NCBI RefSeq assembly: GCF_002252155.1
Contig: NZ_NEFD01000004.1
Span: 149,287-213,286 of the forward strand
DNA length: 64,000 nucleotides
Direction of reading: 5' to 3'
DNA from: Wohlfahrtiimonas sp. G9077
Lineage (GTDB): Bacteria; Pseudomonadota; Gammaproteobacteria; Cardiobacteriales; Wohlfahrtiimonadaceae
Under the pieces are notes generated by a model that did no database searches, was not told where the DNA came from, and saw only the letters and a list, made by a program, of their open reading frames with translations. Positions 1-10,574 of the stretch are shown piece by piece; positions within the stretch are counted from its first letter, which is position 1; each line of letters begins with the position of its first letter. The position numbers and the translations under genes were made by a program.

Positions 1-135
1 ACAAAGATAAGATTCAAATAATAAATTTGAAACTGACTGAAAATTGTGCTAATTCTAGTGGTCATGCAATCGATTCATCCTGAAGAACCACAAGACTCAT
101 GTCAGTCAATTAATCTAAAAATAGGAGGATTAGTC

Positions 136-1218
136 ATGACAAACACAATGAAAGCGATGGTGTATTACGGTAAAGATGATGTGCGATTTGAAGAACGCCC
201 AAAACCTGAGATTATCGAGCCCACCGATGCCATCATTCGGTTAATCACAACCACCATCTGCGGCACAGATTTGGGCATTATTAAAGGTAAAAATCCAGAA
301 ATTGCATCCACGGCTAAAGAGAAAACTGGCGCATTCAATGGCCGCATTTTAGGTCACGAAGGCGTTGGCATTGTGGAAGCAGTGGGCAGTGCGGTGAAAA
401 ATTTTAAAGTGGGTGATGAGGTGATCATCTCATGTGTTTCCCGCTGTGGCACCTGTGAAAATTGCCAAAAACAGCTCTATGCTCACTGTTTAAATGGTGG
501 CGGTTGGATCATGGGTTATATGATCGATGGCACGCAAGCTGAATATGTGCGCACGCCGTTTGCGGACACATCCTTATATCATCTGCCAGAAGCCTTAGAT
601 GAAAATGTGGCGGTGCTTTTGTCCGATGCATTGCCAACATCCCATGAAATTGGCGTGCAATATGGTGATGTTAAACCCGGTGACACAGTCGCAATTGTTG
701 GCGCAGGTCCCATTGGCATGGCGGCATTGTTAACCGCGCAACTCTATTCCCCAAGTGAAATCATTGTGGTGGATATGGATGAAAACCGTTTAGACATGGC
801 GCTCGATATGGGTGCAACGATGGTGATCAATTCAGGAAAAGAAGAGCCCATTGCGCGCATTTTAAAAGAGACTGGCGGACGCGGCGTTGATTGTGCGATT
901 GAAGCGGTTGGCATTCCTGAAACGTGGGATGTGTGCCAACATGTGGTGAAAGAGGGCGGCAACATTGCCAACGTTGGCGTCCATGGTCAATCAGTGAGTT
1001 TCGCCCTTGAAAAATTGTGGATCAAAAACCTAACCATCACCACAGGATTGGTCAATGCAAACACAACGGACATGCTGTTAAAAACATGTTGTTCAGGTAA
1101 ATTGCCGTTGGATAAAATGATCACCCACCAATTTAAATTCGATGATTTAGAGCTTGCGTATCAAGTCTTTAAAAACGCAGCCGATGAAAAAGCGATGAAA
1201 GTGATCATCAATTATTAA
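136..1218 (+). CDS. Zinc-dependent alcohol dehydrogenase, MDR family
   Basis: Predicted NAD(P)-dependent alcohol/aldehyde oxidoreductase of the medium-chain zinc family, 360 residues, cytoplasmic. Visible features: catalytic-zinc residues C42 (ICGTD) and H74-E75 (GHE), a structural-zinc site C104-x2-C107-x2-C110-x7-C118, and the Rossmann motif VGAGPIG near residue 185. An open frame continues upstream to 46, but AGGAGG at 123-128 sits correctly before the ATG at 136, and the family normally begins close to the KAMVYYG-type strand, so 136 is chosen. The gene stands alone and ends at a bidirectional terminator. Substrate cannot be told from sequence; the family call is firm, the alcohol specificity is inferred. 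Confidence 0.9.
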   Translation: MTNTMKAMVYYGKDDVRFEERPKPEIIEPTDAIIRLITTTICGTDLGIIKGKNPEIASTAKEKTGAFNGRILGHEGVGIVEAVGSAVKNFKVGDEVIISCVSRCGTCENCQKQLYAHCLNGGGWIMGYMIDGTQAEYVRTPFADTSLYHLPEALDENVAVLLSDALPTSHEIGVQYGDVKPGDTVAIVGAGPIGMAALLTAQLYSPSEIIVVDMDENRLDMALDMGATMVINSGKEEPIARILKETGGRGVDCAIEAVGIPETWDVCQHVVKEGGNIANVGVHGQSVSFALEKLWIKNLTITTGLVNANTTDMLLKTCCSGKLPLDKMITHQFKFDDLELAYQVFKNAADEKAMKVIINY

Positions 1219-1230
1219 TTGACAGTCATG

Positions 1231-1257
1231 AAAAAAGCGGGCATTGCCCGCTTTTTT
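1231..1257. terminator. Bidirectional intrinsic terminator between adh and alaS
   Basis: An A6 tract, the stem AGCGGGC / GCCCGCT with a short ATT-type loop, and a T6 tract give a terminator readable on both strands. It serves the alcohol dehydrogenase gene from the left and alaS from the right. Confidence 0.9.
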
Positions 1258-1277
1258 ACTATTCATTGCACGATGGA

Positions 1278-3884
1278 TTAAAGCTGTGCTTTGATCCAAG
1301 TGGATGCCGCGGCTAAAGCGTCGTCTACTTTTTCACCATGCTGACCGCCCGCTGTGGCAGAATCAGGGCGACCGCCGCCTTTACCGCCAACAATGGCAGC
1401 AGCAACATTCACAAATTCGCCCGCTTTCACTTTGGCTGTCAATGATTTCTCAATGGCGGCAACCAAAGTTGCTTTACCATCCACAGCAGAGCCTAACAAC
1501 ACGATGCCTTGAGATTGATCACGCAATTTGTCTGCCAATTCACGCAGCATTTTGGTTTCAACTTCTGGCACATGGGCGATGATCACTTTGACATCATTGA
1601 TCACTTCAGCATTGGCCAATAACTCACCGCTTGAGGCTAAGGCCAATTTTGATTTCGCTTGTTGCAATGCTTTATCAGAGGCTTTTAAATCTGCCAATGT
1701 TTGCTCAGATTTGGTCACAAGTTGTTCTGGCGTAGATTTAAAGAGCTCAGACAATGTGGCGATCAAACGCTCAGATTCTTGCGTAATGGAAAGCGCATGT
1801 AAACCTGTAGTGGCTTCAATGCGGCGAACGCCAGAGGCAATGCCTGTTTCATATAAAATCTTAAATGGACCGATGTCACCTGTGCGCGCCACATGTGTAC
1901 CGCCGCAAAGCTCAATGGAATGACCCATTTCAACCACACGGACATTGTCGCCATATTTCTCACCAAAGAGTGCCATTGCACCTTTAGCTTTAGCATCATC
2001 AATCGGCATCACTTCAATGGCCACAGGCTCATTGGCGATGATGGCTGCATTGACATGAGATTCAATCGCTTGCAATACATCCAATGGAATCGCTGCATTG
2101 TGAGAGAAGTCAAAGCGTAAGCGGTTAAAGGTCACCATTGAACCTTTTTGCTCAACGTGATCACCTAAAACAGCCTGTAATGCATGATGCAATAAATGTG
2201 TGGCGGAGTGATTTTTACGGATGTCGTTGCGATAGCTTTCATCAATTTTCGCATGGACCGTCGCGCCTTTTGTCAATGAACCGCGGCTCATGTGACCAAA
2301 GTGTAAAATGGCATCCCCTTGTTTTTTGGTATCTTCAACGATGAAAAGATTGTCACCAATGGAGATCGCACCATGGTCACCAACTTGGCCACCAGATTCT
2401 GCATAAAATGGCGTGCGCTCAAGCACCACAATGCCGTGATCACCTTCAGATAATGCATCCACCAACTCGCCATCTTTGGCCAATTCTAGGATCACAGTGT
2501 CTAAATGATTCTCTGTATAACCCACAAATTCAACGGGTTTGGTTAAATCAATGGCGACAGTTTTTTCTGCACTGAATTGATTGGCTGCACGAGCACGGGC
2601 ACGTTGTTCTTCCATGCACGCTTCAAAGCCATCCATATCGAGGGCCAATTGTTGCTCACGGGCAATGTCATTGGTTAAATCAACCGGGAAGCCGTAAGTG
2701 TCATACAATTTGAAGATGGTTTCACCAGAAATGGTTGTGGCACCATTGAGGGCTTTGATGTCCGCTTCTAACAGTTTTAAACCATTTTCAAGGGTTTCAG
2801 CAAAGCGCATCTCTTCTTGTTTGATGGCCGCTTCAATGTGAGCTTGTTTTTCGATCAACTCAGGGTACGCATCGCCCATCACATCGGCTAAAGTTTTGGC
2901 CAATGTATGGAAGAATAGACCTTTTTGCCCCAATTTATAACCATGACGCACAGCGCGGCGGATGATGCGGCGAAGCACATAACCACGGCCTTCGTTTGAA
3001 GGCAATACGCCATCGGCAATTAAGAATGCCACTGAGCGAATGTGATCGCTGATGACTTTTAATGAGTTGTGTTTAAGATCTGTGCAACCCGTTGCCGTTG
3101 CAGCGGCTTTGATCAATGTTTGGAATAGATCAATGTCATAGTTGTCATTGACATGTTGCAATACCGCAGATAAACGCTCTAAGCCCATGCCTGTATCTAC
3201 AGAAGGCTTTGGCAATGGATGCAAGACACCGGCTTCATCGCGGTTAAATTGCATGAACACCAAGTTCCAAATTTCGATGAAACGGTCGCCATCTTCTTCA
3301 GGAGATCCCGGAGGACCGCCCCAAATATGATCACCGTGGTCATAGAAAATTTCAGAACATGGACCACATGGACCTGTATCACCCATTTGCCAGAAGTTAT
3401 CTGAGCTGCCATCTTCTTTTAAGCCAATGCGGATGATGCGCTCAGCAGGCACGCCAATTTCATCTTTCCAGATGTCATAGGCTTCATCATCGTTATGGAA
3501 TACAGTGACGGTTAATTTTTCAGCCGGAAAACCATACACTTGCGTGAGCAATTCCCACGCAAAGTTAATGGCATCTTTCTTGAAATAATCGCCGAAACTG
3601 AAGTTCCCCAACATTTCGAAAAATGTATGATGGCGCGCAGTAAAGCCCACGTTTTCTAAGTCGTTGTGTTTACCACCGGCACGCACGCAGCGTTGTGAAG
3701 TGGTTGCACGCACATAATCGCGCTTTTCTAAGCCTAAAAATAGGTCTTTAAACTGGTTCATCCCTGCGTTTGTAAAGAGCAACGTTGGGTCATTATGCGG
3801 AACCAATGAACTTGAAGCGACTTCTGTGTGCCCTTTTGAAGCAAAGAAGTCTAAAAATTTTCGGCGTATTTCAGTAGTTTTCAT
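1278..3884 (-). CDS. alaS: Alanyl-tRNA synthetase
   Basis: Charges tRNA-Ala with alanine in the cytoplasm. The 868 residues match the bacterial AlaRS length (about 875). The class II catalytic core begins at once ([18 protein letters not shown]). The editing domain carries the zinc/hydrolytic motifs HSATH near residue 558 and CGGTH near residue 658, and a glycine-rich C-terminal domain (GGKGGGR) follows. A TTG four codons upstream could also be read, but the ATG at 3884 starts the conserved MKTTEIR sequence. No clear Shine-Dalgarno precedes it. The gene follows leuD by 27 bases, so co-transcription with leuCD is likely. Confidence 0.97.
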   Translation of the reverse strand: MKTTEIRRKFLDFFASKGHTEVASSSLVPHNDPTLLFTNAGMNQFKDLFLGLEKRDYVRATTSQRCVRAGGKHNDLENVGFTARHHTFFEMLGNFSFGDYFKKDAINFAWELLTQVYGFPAEKLTVTVFHNDDEAYDIWKDEIGVPAERIIRIGLKEDGSSDNFWQMGDTGPCGPCSEIFYDHGDHIWGGPPGSPEEDGDRFIEIWNLVFMQFNRDEAGVLHPLPKPSVDTGMGLERLSAVLQHVNDNYDIDLFQTLIKAAATATGCTDLKHNSLKVISDHIRSVAFLIADGVLPSNEGRGYVLRRIIRRAVRHGYKLGQKGLFFHTLAKTLADVMGDAYPELIEKQAHIEAAIKQEEMRFAETLENGLKLLEADIKALNGATTISGETIFKLYDTYGFPVDLTNDIAREQQLALDMDGFEACMEEQRARARAANQFSAEKTVAIDLTKPVEFVGYTENHLDTVILELAKDGELVDALSEGDHGIVVLERTPFYAESGGQVGDHGAISIGDNLFIVEDTKKQGDAILHFGHMSRGSLTKGATVHAKIDESYRNDIRKNHSATHLLHHALQAVLGDHVEQKGSMVTFNRLRFDFSHNAAIPLDVLQAIESHVNAAIIANEPVAIEVMPIDDAKAKGAMALFGEKYGDNVRVVEMGHSIELCGGTHVARTGDIGPFKILYETGIASGVRRIEATTGLHALSITQESERLIATLSELFKSTPEQLVTKSEQTLADLKASDKALQQAKSKLALASSGELLANAEVINDVKVIIAHVPEVETKMLRELADKLRDQSQGIVLLGSAVDGKATLVAAIEKSLTAKVKAGEFVNVAAAIVGGKGGGRPDSATAGGQHGEKVDDALAAASTWIKAQL

Positions 3885-3911
3885 AAAAATATACAAAGGT
3901 TTAATTAAAAG

Positions 3912-4577
3912 TTACAGAGCGTGATCCATAAAGACCCAAGGGGTTTTTTGTTTCATGCGCTCTTCATAAGCTTTGATGTCATCTGTGTGTTGAAGGGTCA
4001 GACCAATGTCGTCAAAACCATTGAGCAAGCAATATTTACGGAATGCATCCACATCAAAAGTGAACGGTGAGTGTAATCCTTTCCCGTCGAGTTGACAAAT
4101 GAGTTGCTGGCTTGGCAGATCAATGATGATCTCTAAGCCTTCATGCTGATGAATCAGTTCAATGATTATATCAACATCTTCTGCCGAGAGCACAATCGGT
4201 AACACACCATTTTTAAAACAGTTGTTAAAAAAGATGTCTGAATAACTTGGCGCAATGACGGCACGAAAACCGTAATCATCCAATGCCCAAACGGCATGCT
4301 CACGAGAAGAGCCGCAGCCAAAGTTTTCACGGGCCACTAAAATGGAGGCACCTTGATAACGGGCTTGATTGAGTGAGAAATCAGGATTGATTGGGCGCGT
4401 GCTGTTATCCATGCCAGGGGCGCCAACATCTAAATAGCGCCATTCATCAAAAAGATTCACGCCAAAGCCTGAGCGTTTGATGGATTTTAAAAATTGTTTT
4501 GGGATGATGGCATCCGTGTCGATGTTCGGGCGATCGATGGCAACGGCAATGCCTTGATGAGTGGTGAATGGTTTCAT
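3912..4577 (-). CDS. leuD: 3-isopropylmalate dehydratase small subunit
   Basis: Small subunit of isopropylmalate isomerase, which converts 2- to 3-isopropylmalate in leucine synthesis as a LeuC-LeuD complex. The 221-residue swivel-domain protein shows the family motif [13 protein letters not shown] near residue 86-98 and the opening [12 protein letters not shown]. An AAGGAG Shine-Dalgarno lies at the tail end of leuC, so the two subunits are translationally adjacent (9-base gap). leuA and leuB are not in the window, unlike the enteric leuABCD order. Confidence 0.97.
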   Translation of the reverse strand: MKPFTTHQGIAVAIDRPNIDTDAIIPKQFLKSIKRSGFGVNLFDEWRYLDVGAPGMDNSTRPINPDFSLNQARYQGASILVARENFGCGSSREHAVWALDDYGFRAVIAPSYSDIFFNNCFKNGVLPIVLSAEDVDIIIELIHQHEGLEIIIDLPSQQLICQLDGKGLHSPFTFDVDAFRKYCLLNGFDDIGLTLQHTDDIKAYEERMKQKTPWVFMDHAL

Positions 4578-4586
4578 GGGATCTCC

Positions 4587-5987
4587 TTATAACGTACGAA
4601 CATCAACAAAATGGCCAGCAATTGCAGCAGCGGCTGCCATGGCAGGGCTCACTAAATGTGTGCGTCCGCCAGCACCTTGACGACCTTCAAAGTTGCGGTT
4701 AGAGGTCGAAGCGCAGTGTTCGCCAGGATTTAAGCGATCATTATTCATGGCTAAACACATAGAGCAACCTGGTTCTCGCCATTCAAAGCCCGCTTCCGTG
4801 AAGATTTTATCTAAGCCTTCGGCTTCCGCTTGTGCTTTGACTAAGCCTGAGCCTGGCACAATCATGGCTTGTAAAATGTTCGGTGCCACTTTTTTGCCTT
4901 TGGCCACAGCCGCCGCTTCACGCAGATCTTCAATGCGTGAGTTCGTGCAAGAACCAATGAATACTTTGGTTAAAGGAATGGCAGATAATGGCATGTTGGC
5001 CGTTAAATCCATGTAGGCCAAAGCTTTTTCCATGCCTGAGCGCTTGACAGGATCGCTCTCTTTGGCAGGATCAGGAATGCACTCATCAATGGCAATGACC
5101 ATTTCAGGGCTCGTGCCCCAGCTCACTTGTGGTTTGATCTCGTTGGCATTTAAACGCACTACATGATCAAATTGCGCGCCTTCATCAGAATGTAAGGTAT
5201 TCCAATAAGCCACTGCTTGATCCCACATCTCACCTTTTGGTGAGAGCGGACGATCTTTCACAAATTCTAATGTGGTGTCATCCACAGCAACCATCCCAAC
5301 ACGGGCGCCGGCTTCAATGGCCATGTTACAAATGGTCATGCGCCCTTCCATCGATAGACTTCGGATGGCAGAACCTGAAAACTCAATGGCGTAACCTGTG
5401 CCGCCTGAGGTGCCAATTTCACGGATGATGGCAAGCACAATGTCTTTTGCCGTCACGCCCGCTTGCAATTGACCTTCGACAATGATGTTCATGGCTTTAG
5501 ATTTTTTTTGCACAAGGCAGCATGTTGCCATGACATGTTCCACTTCGCTTGTGCCAATGCCAAAGGCAAGGGCACCAAAGGCGCCATGAGTTGCCGTGTG
5601 AGAATCCCCGCACACAACTGTCATGCCGGGGAGCGTTGCACCTTGCTCAGGTCCCACAACGTGCACAATGCCGCGGCGAATGTCGCCAACAGGGAAATAG
5701 GTCACGCCGGCTGCGCGTGCATTTTGATCCAATGTATCCACCTGCAATTTAGAGATGGGATCATCAATGGTTGTAAAGCCTGGTGTGGTTGGCGTATTGT
5801 GATCAGGTGTTGCAATGATGGAGTTTTTACGCCAAAGGTCGCGTCCTGCCAGTCGCAGTCCTTCAAATGCTTGAGGACTGGTGACTTCATGGATGATGTG
5901 TCGATCAATGTACAATAAAGCGGTGCCATCTTCTTCTGTGCGCACAACGTGGGCGTCCCATAACTTATCGTAAAGCGTTTTGGCCAT
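4587..5987 (-). CDS. leuC: 3-isopropylmalate dehydratase large subunit
   Basis: Large, aconitase-like subunit of isopropylmalate isomerase, 466 residues as usual. The [4Fe-4S] ligands are visible as the Cys of GSCTNSR (about residue 346) and the two Cys of GCSMC (about 407 and 410); VCGDSHT and GGRTHLVSP also fit the family. It is the first gene of a leftward leuC-leuD-alaS run. It is divergent from proB across about 100 bases that must hold both promoters; no convincing leader peptide of leucine codons was seen there. Confidence 0.97.
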   Translation of the reverse strand: MAKTLYDKLWDAHVVRTEEDGTALLYIDRHIIHEVTSPQAFEGLRLAGRDLWRKNSIIATPDHNTPTTPGFTTIDDPISKLQVDTLDQNARAAGVTYFPVGDIRRGIVHVVGPEQGATLPGMTVVCGDSHTATHGAFGALAFGIGTSEVEHVMATCCLVQKKSKAMNIIVEGQLQAGVTAKDIVLAIIREIGTSGGTGYAIEFSGSAIRSLSMEGRMTICNMAIEAGARVGMVAVDDTTLEFVKDRPLSPKGEMWDQAVAYWNTLHSDEGAQFDHVVRLNANEIKPQVSWGTSPEMVIAIDECIPDPAKESDPVKRSGMEKALAYMDLTANMPLSAIPLTKVFIGSCTNSRIEDLREAAAVAKGKKVAPNILQAMIVPGSGLVKAQAEAEGLDKIFTEAGFEWREPGCSMCLAMNNDRLNPGEHCASTSNRNFEGRQGAGGRTHLVSPAMAAAAAIAGHFVDVRTL

Positions 5988-6095
5988 TTTAAAACTCCCC
6001 TAAAATTAAACATCCTGCTATGATAATCTCGTCACAAATCTTATCTTTTTATGCAAATTAATTTGCCACGAACTAGACATCATAATATGAATTGT

Positions 6096-7205
6096 ATGGA
6101 AAAAGAAACTCTTTGGGTAATTAAAATTGGCAGCGCCATGATCACCAATGGCGGTGTGGGAATTGACTATTCTTTGCTCGATGATTATGCATCACAAATT
6201 GCACAATTACAGGCAAAAGGTTATCAAATTGTGGTGGTTTCATCAGGGGCGGTTGCCGCAGGGATGAAACGATTAGGCTGGACATCAAGGCCGACAGAAT
6301 TAAGTGAGTTGCAGGCAGCAGCGGCCGTTGGGCAAGCAAAATTGGTGGAAGCTTGGCAAATGGCTTTGCAAAAGCATCAATTGACAGCCGCCCAAGTCTT
6401 ATTGACCCATGAAGATGCACTGGATCGCACGCGTTATTTAAACATTCGTGCCACGCTCAATGCTTTGATTCATCACAATGTGGTGCCGATCATCAATGAG
6501 AATGATACAGTGTCATACGATGAGTTTTGCATCGGGGATAATGATACGCTCGGCGCTTTGGTGGCCAACCTCATTGAAGCCGATACTTACATCATTTTGA
6601 CAGATCAACAAGGTTTATATAATAAAGATCCACGTAAAAACAGCGATGCCCAATTGCTGCATCATGTGCGCGCGATGGACCCATCTTTACTGGAAATGGC
6701 CAGCCCAGAAGGCGGTAGTTTAGGCAAAGGCGGCATGTACACGAAAGTGAAGGCGGCGCAAAAAGCGGCCACGAGCGGCACACAAACGTACATTGTGTAT
6801 GGTAAAGCGGACAATGGCTTGTTGCGCGTGGCCAATCATGAAGAGATCGGCACGCAATTTGAGCCAGAAGATACAACAATGGCGGCGAAAAAACGTTGGA
6901 TTCTCAATCAAGCCCATGTGCTTGGCAGCGTTGTGGTGGACAAAGGGGCAGAGCAAGCCCTGATGGCGCATAAGAAAAGTTTGTTACCGATTGGCGTCAT
7001 TGCCGTCAATGGTGAATTTCAACGCGGCGACATCATTGCATGTTTAAATGAAGCCGGCGAAGAGCTTGGGCGCGGTTTATGCACCTATCATTCACAAGAG
7101 GTACAAAAGCTCTTGAAAACGCCTTCAAGTGACATCATTAATAAACTGGGTTATGTGATTTCTGAAGAGATTATTCATAGAAACAATTGGGTATCCCATC
7201 AATAA
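6096..7205 (+). CDS. proB: Glutamate 5-kinase
   Basis: First step of proline synthesis: ATP-dependent phosphorylation of glutamate to gamma-glutamyl phosphate. Taking the ATG at 6096, the protein has 369 residues, close to E. coli ProB (367). The amino-acid-kinase domain opens with VIKIGSAM and continues with VVSSGAVAAGM, INENDTVS, GDNDTLGALVA and GSLGKGGMYTK; residues from about 275 form the PUA domain. Upstream in-frame starts at 6051 and 6087 exist but extend beyond the conserved start. No strong Shine-Dalgarno marks any of them, so the exact start is uncertain. proA is not adjacent. Confidence 0.93.
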   Translation: MEKETLWVIKIGSAMITNGGVGIDYSLLDDYASQIAQLQAKGYQIVVVSSGAVAAGMKRLGWTSRPTELSELQAAAAVGQAKLVEAWQMALQKHQLTAAQVLLTHEDALDRTRYLNIRATLNALIHHNVVPIINENDTVSYDEFCIGDNDTLGALVANLIEADTYIILTDQQGLYNKDPRKNSDAQLLHHVRAMDPSLLEMASPEGGSLGKGGMYTKVKAAQKAATSGTQTYIVYGKADNGLLRVANHEEIGTQFEPEDTTMAAKKRWILNQAHVLGSVVVDKGAEQALMAHKKSLLPIGVIAVNGEFQRGDIIACLNEAGEELGRGLCTYHSQEVQKLLKTPSSDIINKLGYVISEEIIHRNNWVSHQ

Positions 7206-7210
7206 GTTCT

Positions 7211-7224
7211 TTTTGACGTCAAAA
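7211..7224. promoter_or_regulatory. Perfect 14-bp palindrome upstream of secA
   Basis: TTTTGACGTCAAAA reads identically on both strands and begins 6 bases after the proB stop, about 50 bases before the secA start. A TAAAAT box at 7230-7235 is the best -10 candidate for secA, so the palindrome would lie in the -15 to -30 region, where a dimeric protein could act. No regulator is assigned. The symmetry is seen; the role is inferred. Confidence 0.4.
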
Positions 7225-7272
7225 TACGTTAAAATGCCCCGTTAATTCATATTTATTATTAGAAGGACAGCC

Positions 7273-10023
7273 ATGTTTGGTGCGATTGCAAAAAAGATTT
7301 TTGGAACCCGAAATGATCGCTTGGTAAAAGAGGCTCAGAAGACTGTTAAAGTAATCAATGCGCTTGAGCCGACAATGCAAGCGATGACGGATGAAGAGTT
7401 ACAACAACAAACCATCAAGTTTCGTGAACGCATTCAAAATGGCGAGTCTTTAAATAAGCTCTTGCCTGAGGCGTTTGCAACTTTGCGTGAAGCGAGTAGC
7501 CGCGTGATGGGCATGCGCCATTATGATGTGCAAATGATCGGCGGGATTGTATTGCATCAAGGCAAAATCGCTGAAATGCGCACCGGTGAAGGTAAAACAT
7601 TGGTGGCAACCCTTGCTGTGTATTTAAATGCATTAGAAGGCAAGGGCGTGCACGTTGTGACGGTCAATGATTACTTAGCAAAGCGTGACGCCGCCTGGAT
7701 GGGTAAGCTTTATCGTTGGATGGGTTTAAGTGTGGGCGTTGTGGTGTCCGATCAGGCGCCAGATGAGAAAAAATCAGCCTATGAAGCCGACATTACTTAT
7801 TGTACGAACAATGAAATCGGCTTTGATTACCTTCGCGATAACATGAGCTTTGATCCTGAACATAAAGTACAGCGTCCATTGAACTTTGCGGTGATCGATG
7901 AGGTGGATTCCATCTTGATCGATGAAGCAAGAACGCCACTCATCATTTCAGGCCCTGCGGAAGGTTCGGAAGATTTATACAAAGCCATCAATGAGATCGT
8001 GCCTTATTTGAAAAAAGCCGATGCCAATGGCGACAATGACTTTACGATCAATGAAAAAGATCGCCAAGTGTTATTGACAGAAGTGGGCCATGAACATGCT
8101 GAAAATTTATTGGTGGAAGCTGGTTTACTCAAAGCGGGTGAAAGCTTATATGATGCCAATAACTTAAAATTGTATCATCATTTAGACAGCTGCTTGCGTG
8201 CGCATCATTTATTCCGCCGTGATGTGGAGTATTTGATTAAAAACAATGAAATCATCATTGTCGATGAGCACACAGGCCGTACATTGGCAGGACGTCGCTG
8301 GTCAGATGGTTTACATCAAGCCATTGAAGCGAAAGAGGGCGTGCCGATCAAACCTGAAAACCAAACATTGGCATCCATCACGTTCCAGAATTTATTTAGA
8401 ATTTATAAAAAATTGTCCGGGATGACGGGAACCGCCGATACAGAAGCGCCTGAGCTTTTAGAAATTTATGGCTTAGAAGTGGTGGTGATTCCAACGAATA
8501 AAGCCATTCAGCGTAAAGATTATGGGGATTTGATCTTCTTAACGCAGCGCGAAAAATATGAAGCCATCATTAAAGACATCGAAGCATGCCGCGAAGCAGG
8601 GCAACCGGTTTTAGTGGGCACAGCATCTGTTGAAGTGTCTGAATTGTTGGCAGAGATGCTCAAGGCGCGTGGCATTCATCATGAAGTTTTGAATGCAAAA
8701 CAGCATGAACGTGAAGCGTATATTGTGGGTGCTGCCGGTAAACCTGGCGCCGTGACGATTGCCACAAATATGGCCGGCCGCGGTACGGACATCGTGCTTG
8801 GCGGTAACTTTGAGATGGAAATGGAAGCCTATCCGGATGCCACAGCCGCAGAGCGCGCTGCCATGAAAGCTGAATGGCAAAAACGCCATGATGATGTCTT
8901 GGCAAAAGGTGGTTTACACATCATCGGGACAGAGCGTCATGAATCACGCCGCATCGACAATCAGTTGCGTGGCCGTGCCGGTCGTCAAGGGGATGTGGGT
9001 TCATCACGCTTCTATTTGTCGTTAGAAGATAACTTGATGCGCATCTTCACCTCGCCTTCAGCATACAACATGATGAAAAAGCTTGGCATGGGCGATGGCA
9101 TTCCGCTTGAACATAAATGGATCAGTCGTTCAATTGAAAATGCTCAGCGTAAAGTGGAAGGTCATAACTTTGAGATTCGTAAGAACTTATTGCAATATGA
9201 CAACGTGGCCAATGATCAGCGTAAAGTGATCTATCAACAGCGTGATGACATTTTAGCGGCATCGGATGTGGGTCCGGCCATTGATGCGATTCGTGAAACT
9301 GTGTTCCGTGAATTGGTTGCGAAACACATTCCACCACAATCCTTCCCTGAGCAATGGGATATGGAAGGTTTAGAGGCGAAATTGTCTCGTGACTTTATGA
9401 TGGATGTGAAGCTTGAAGATTGGCTCAAAGAGGATGATACCCTTGAGTATGAAGGCGTGGTTGCACGCTTAATTGAGATGAACCAAAAAGCATATCGCAA
9501 TAAGCAATACATCACATTGCCCGATACTGGCGAAGAAATCTCCATTGTGGATCAAGAAAACTTCAAAGCCTTTGAGAAAAATGTATTGTTGCAACTTTTA
9601 GATCGCAACTGGAAAGATCATTTAGCGGCGATGGATTATTTGCGTCAAGGCATTCAATTGCGTGCGTATGCACAAAAACGTCCTGAGCAAGAGTATAAAC
9701 GCGAAGCTTTTGAAATGTTTGAGATGATGTTAGATCGCATCTATTATGAAACCATTGGCTTCTTAAGTCGTTTAACGATTGAATTGCCAAAAGTGACGGA
9801 AGAGGATGCCAAAGCGATTGAAGCATTGAAAAATACCGATGAAGAAACAGAAGTATTGATGCAACGCTCATTCAGTGATGCTGGTGTTTCTAATGAGGTT
9901 CAAGCGCCAGAGCAAAATAATGTGATGGATGCATTGGGCTTAGACTTTAGCGCTGTGGGTCGTAATGATGAATGTCCGTGCGGCTCTGGTAAAAAATATA
10001 AGCATTGCCACGGTAAAATCTAA
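7273..10023 (+). CDS. secA: Preprotein translocase ATPase SecA
   Basis: Motor ATPase that drives unfolded preproteins through SecYEG at the inner membrane. The 916-residue, full-length protein starts MFGAIAKKIFGTRNDR. It has Walker A MRTGEGKT near residue 103, the DEAD-type box VIDEVDSILIDEARTP near 208, helicase motif VI around QLRGRAGRQGD, and the C-terminal zinc-binding tail CPCGSGKKYKHC that contacts SecB. An AGAAGGA ribosome site precedes the ATG. It forms a single-gene unit ending at the terminator at 10041. No secM-like gene is found upstream; proB occupies that place. Confidence 0.98.
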   Translation: MFGAIAKKIFGTRNDRLVKEAQKTVKVINALEPTMQAMTDEELQQQTIKFRERIQNGESLNKLLPEAFATLREASSRVMGMRHYDVQMIGGIVLHQGKIAEMRTGEGKTLVATLAVYLNALEGKGVHVVTVNDYLAKRDAAWMGKLYRWMGLSVGVVVSDQAPDEKKSAYEADITYCTNNEIGFDYLRDNMSFDPEHKVQRPLNFAVIDEVDSILIDEARTPLIISGPAEGSEDLYKAINEIVPYLKKADANGDNDFTINEKDRQVLLTEVGHEHAENLLVEAGLLKAGESLYDANNLKLYHHLDSCLRAHHLFRRDVEYLIKNNEIIIVDEHTGRTLAGRRWSDGLHQAIEAKEGVPIKPENQTLASITFQNLFRIYKKLSGMTGTADTEAPELLEIYGLEVVVIPTNKAIQRKDYGDLIFLTQREKYEAIIKDIEACREAGQPVLVGTASVEVSELLAEMLKARGIHHEVLNAKQHEREAYIVGAAGKPGAVTIATNMAGRGTDIVLGGNFEMEMEAYPDATAAERAAMKAEWQKRHDDVLAKGGLHIIGTERHESRRIDNQLRGRAGRQGDVGSSRFYLSLEDNLMRIFTSPSAYNMMKKLGMGDGIPLEHKWISRSIENAQRKVEGHNFEIRKNLLQYDNVANDQRKVIYQQRDDILAASDVGPAIDAIRETVFRELVAKHIPPQSFPEQWDMEGLEAKLSRDFMMDVKLEDWLKEDDTLEYEGVVARLIEMNQKAYRNKQYITLPDTGEEISIVDQENFKAFEKNVLLQLLDRNWKDHLAAMDYLRQGIQLRAYAQKRPEQEYKREAFEMFEMMLDRIYYETIGFLSRLTIELPKVTEEDAKAIEALKNTDEETEVLMQRSFSDAGVSNEVQAPEQNNVMDALGLDFSAVGRNDECPCGSGKKYKHCHGKI

Positions 10024-10040
10024 GTTTGTAAAGGTTTAAA

Positions 10041-10065
10041 AAGTCCCGCATTGGCGGGATTTTTT
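10041..10065 (+). terminator. Intrinsic terminator of secA
   Basis: Stem TCCCGC / GCGGGA at 10044-10059 with a 4-base loop, followed by T6. It lies 18 bases after the secA stop codon. Confidence 0.9.
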
Positions 10066-10087
10066 ATGGGCGGATAAAATTGAGGCA

Positions 10088-10115
10088 ATAAAAAAGCCCT
10101 TGAAAAAGGGCTTTT
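10088..10115 (-). terminator. Intrinsic terminator of rpsT
   Basis: On the minus strand a stem AAAGCCC / GGGCTTT is followed by a run of T residues, 15 bases after the rpsT stop. It faces the secA terminator, so the two convergent genes have separate terminators. Confidence 0.85.
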
Positions 10116-10129
10116 GAATGCATTTTGAA

Positions 10130-10396
10130 TTAAGCAGCGATTGCTTTGATTCGTGCGTTCAAACGGCTCACTAAACGAGCAGTTGTTTTCTTATGAAATA
10201 AGCCTTTGTTAGAAGCGCGATCTAAAACGCCTTGTGCTTTTTTCAATGCATCTTGAGCAGCAGTGACGTTGTTTTCTTGGATCGCTTTCAATACTTTCTT
10301 AACATAAGTACGAGTCATTGAACGATATGAAGCATTTGCTAAACGGCTTTTTTCCGCTTGGCGTACGCGTTTTCTTGCTTGAGCTGAGTTTGCCAA
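10130..10396 (-). CDS. rpsT: 30S ribosomal protein S20
   Basis: Primary 16S rRNA-binding protein of the small ribosomal subunit. The 88 residues match the family length. The protein is lysine-, arginine- and alanine-rich and helical, with the signature start MANSAQARKRVRQAEK and the conserved internal GLFHKKTTARLVSRLN. It is monocistronic between metQ and the rpsT terminator. S20 is autoregulated at translation in E. coli; no specific leader structure was recognised here. Confidence 0.98.
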   Translation of the reverse strand: MANSAQARKRVRQAEKSRLANASYRSMTRTYVKKVLKAIQENNVTAAQDALKKAQGVLDRASNKGLFHKKTTARLVSRLNARIKAIAA

Positions 10397-10513
10397 AGGT
10401 ATTCTCCAAATATAACCAATAGTTTAAACAATATAAGACGCAACATTATCTTGTTTTTCCACACAAAAGTCAATCATGCTTCGGATTAAAACAGCGGACA
10501 ACGCGGCTTAATG

Positions 10514-10538
10514 AAAAAAAAGAGCTGCGAGCAGCTCT
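10514..10538 (-). terminator. Intrinsic terminator of metNIQ
   Basis: On the minus strand AGAGCTGC / GCAGCTCT pair in a tight hairpin followed by T8, about 36 bases after the metQ stop. It closes the methionine transport operon. Confidence 0.85.
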
Positions 10539-10574
10539 CTTATTGTGAATCATTATAGCGCATATCCTGCAAAA

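Noticed and set aside
5463..5918. 151-codon plus-strand frame
   Set aside because: It is antisense to conserved leuC coding sequence, and its Cys/His-rich translation is an artefact of codon bias.
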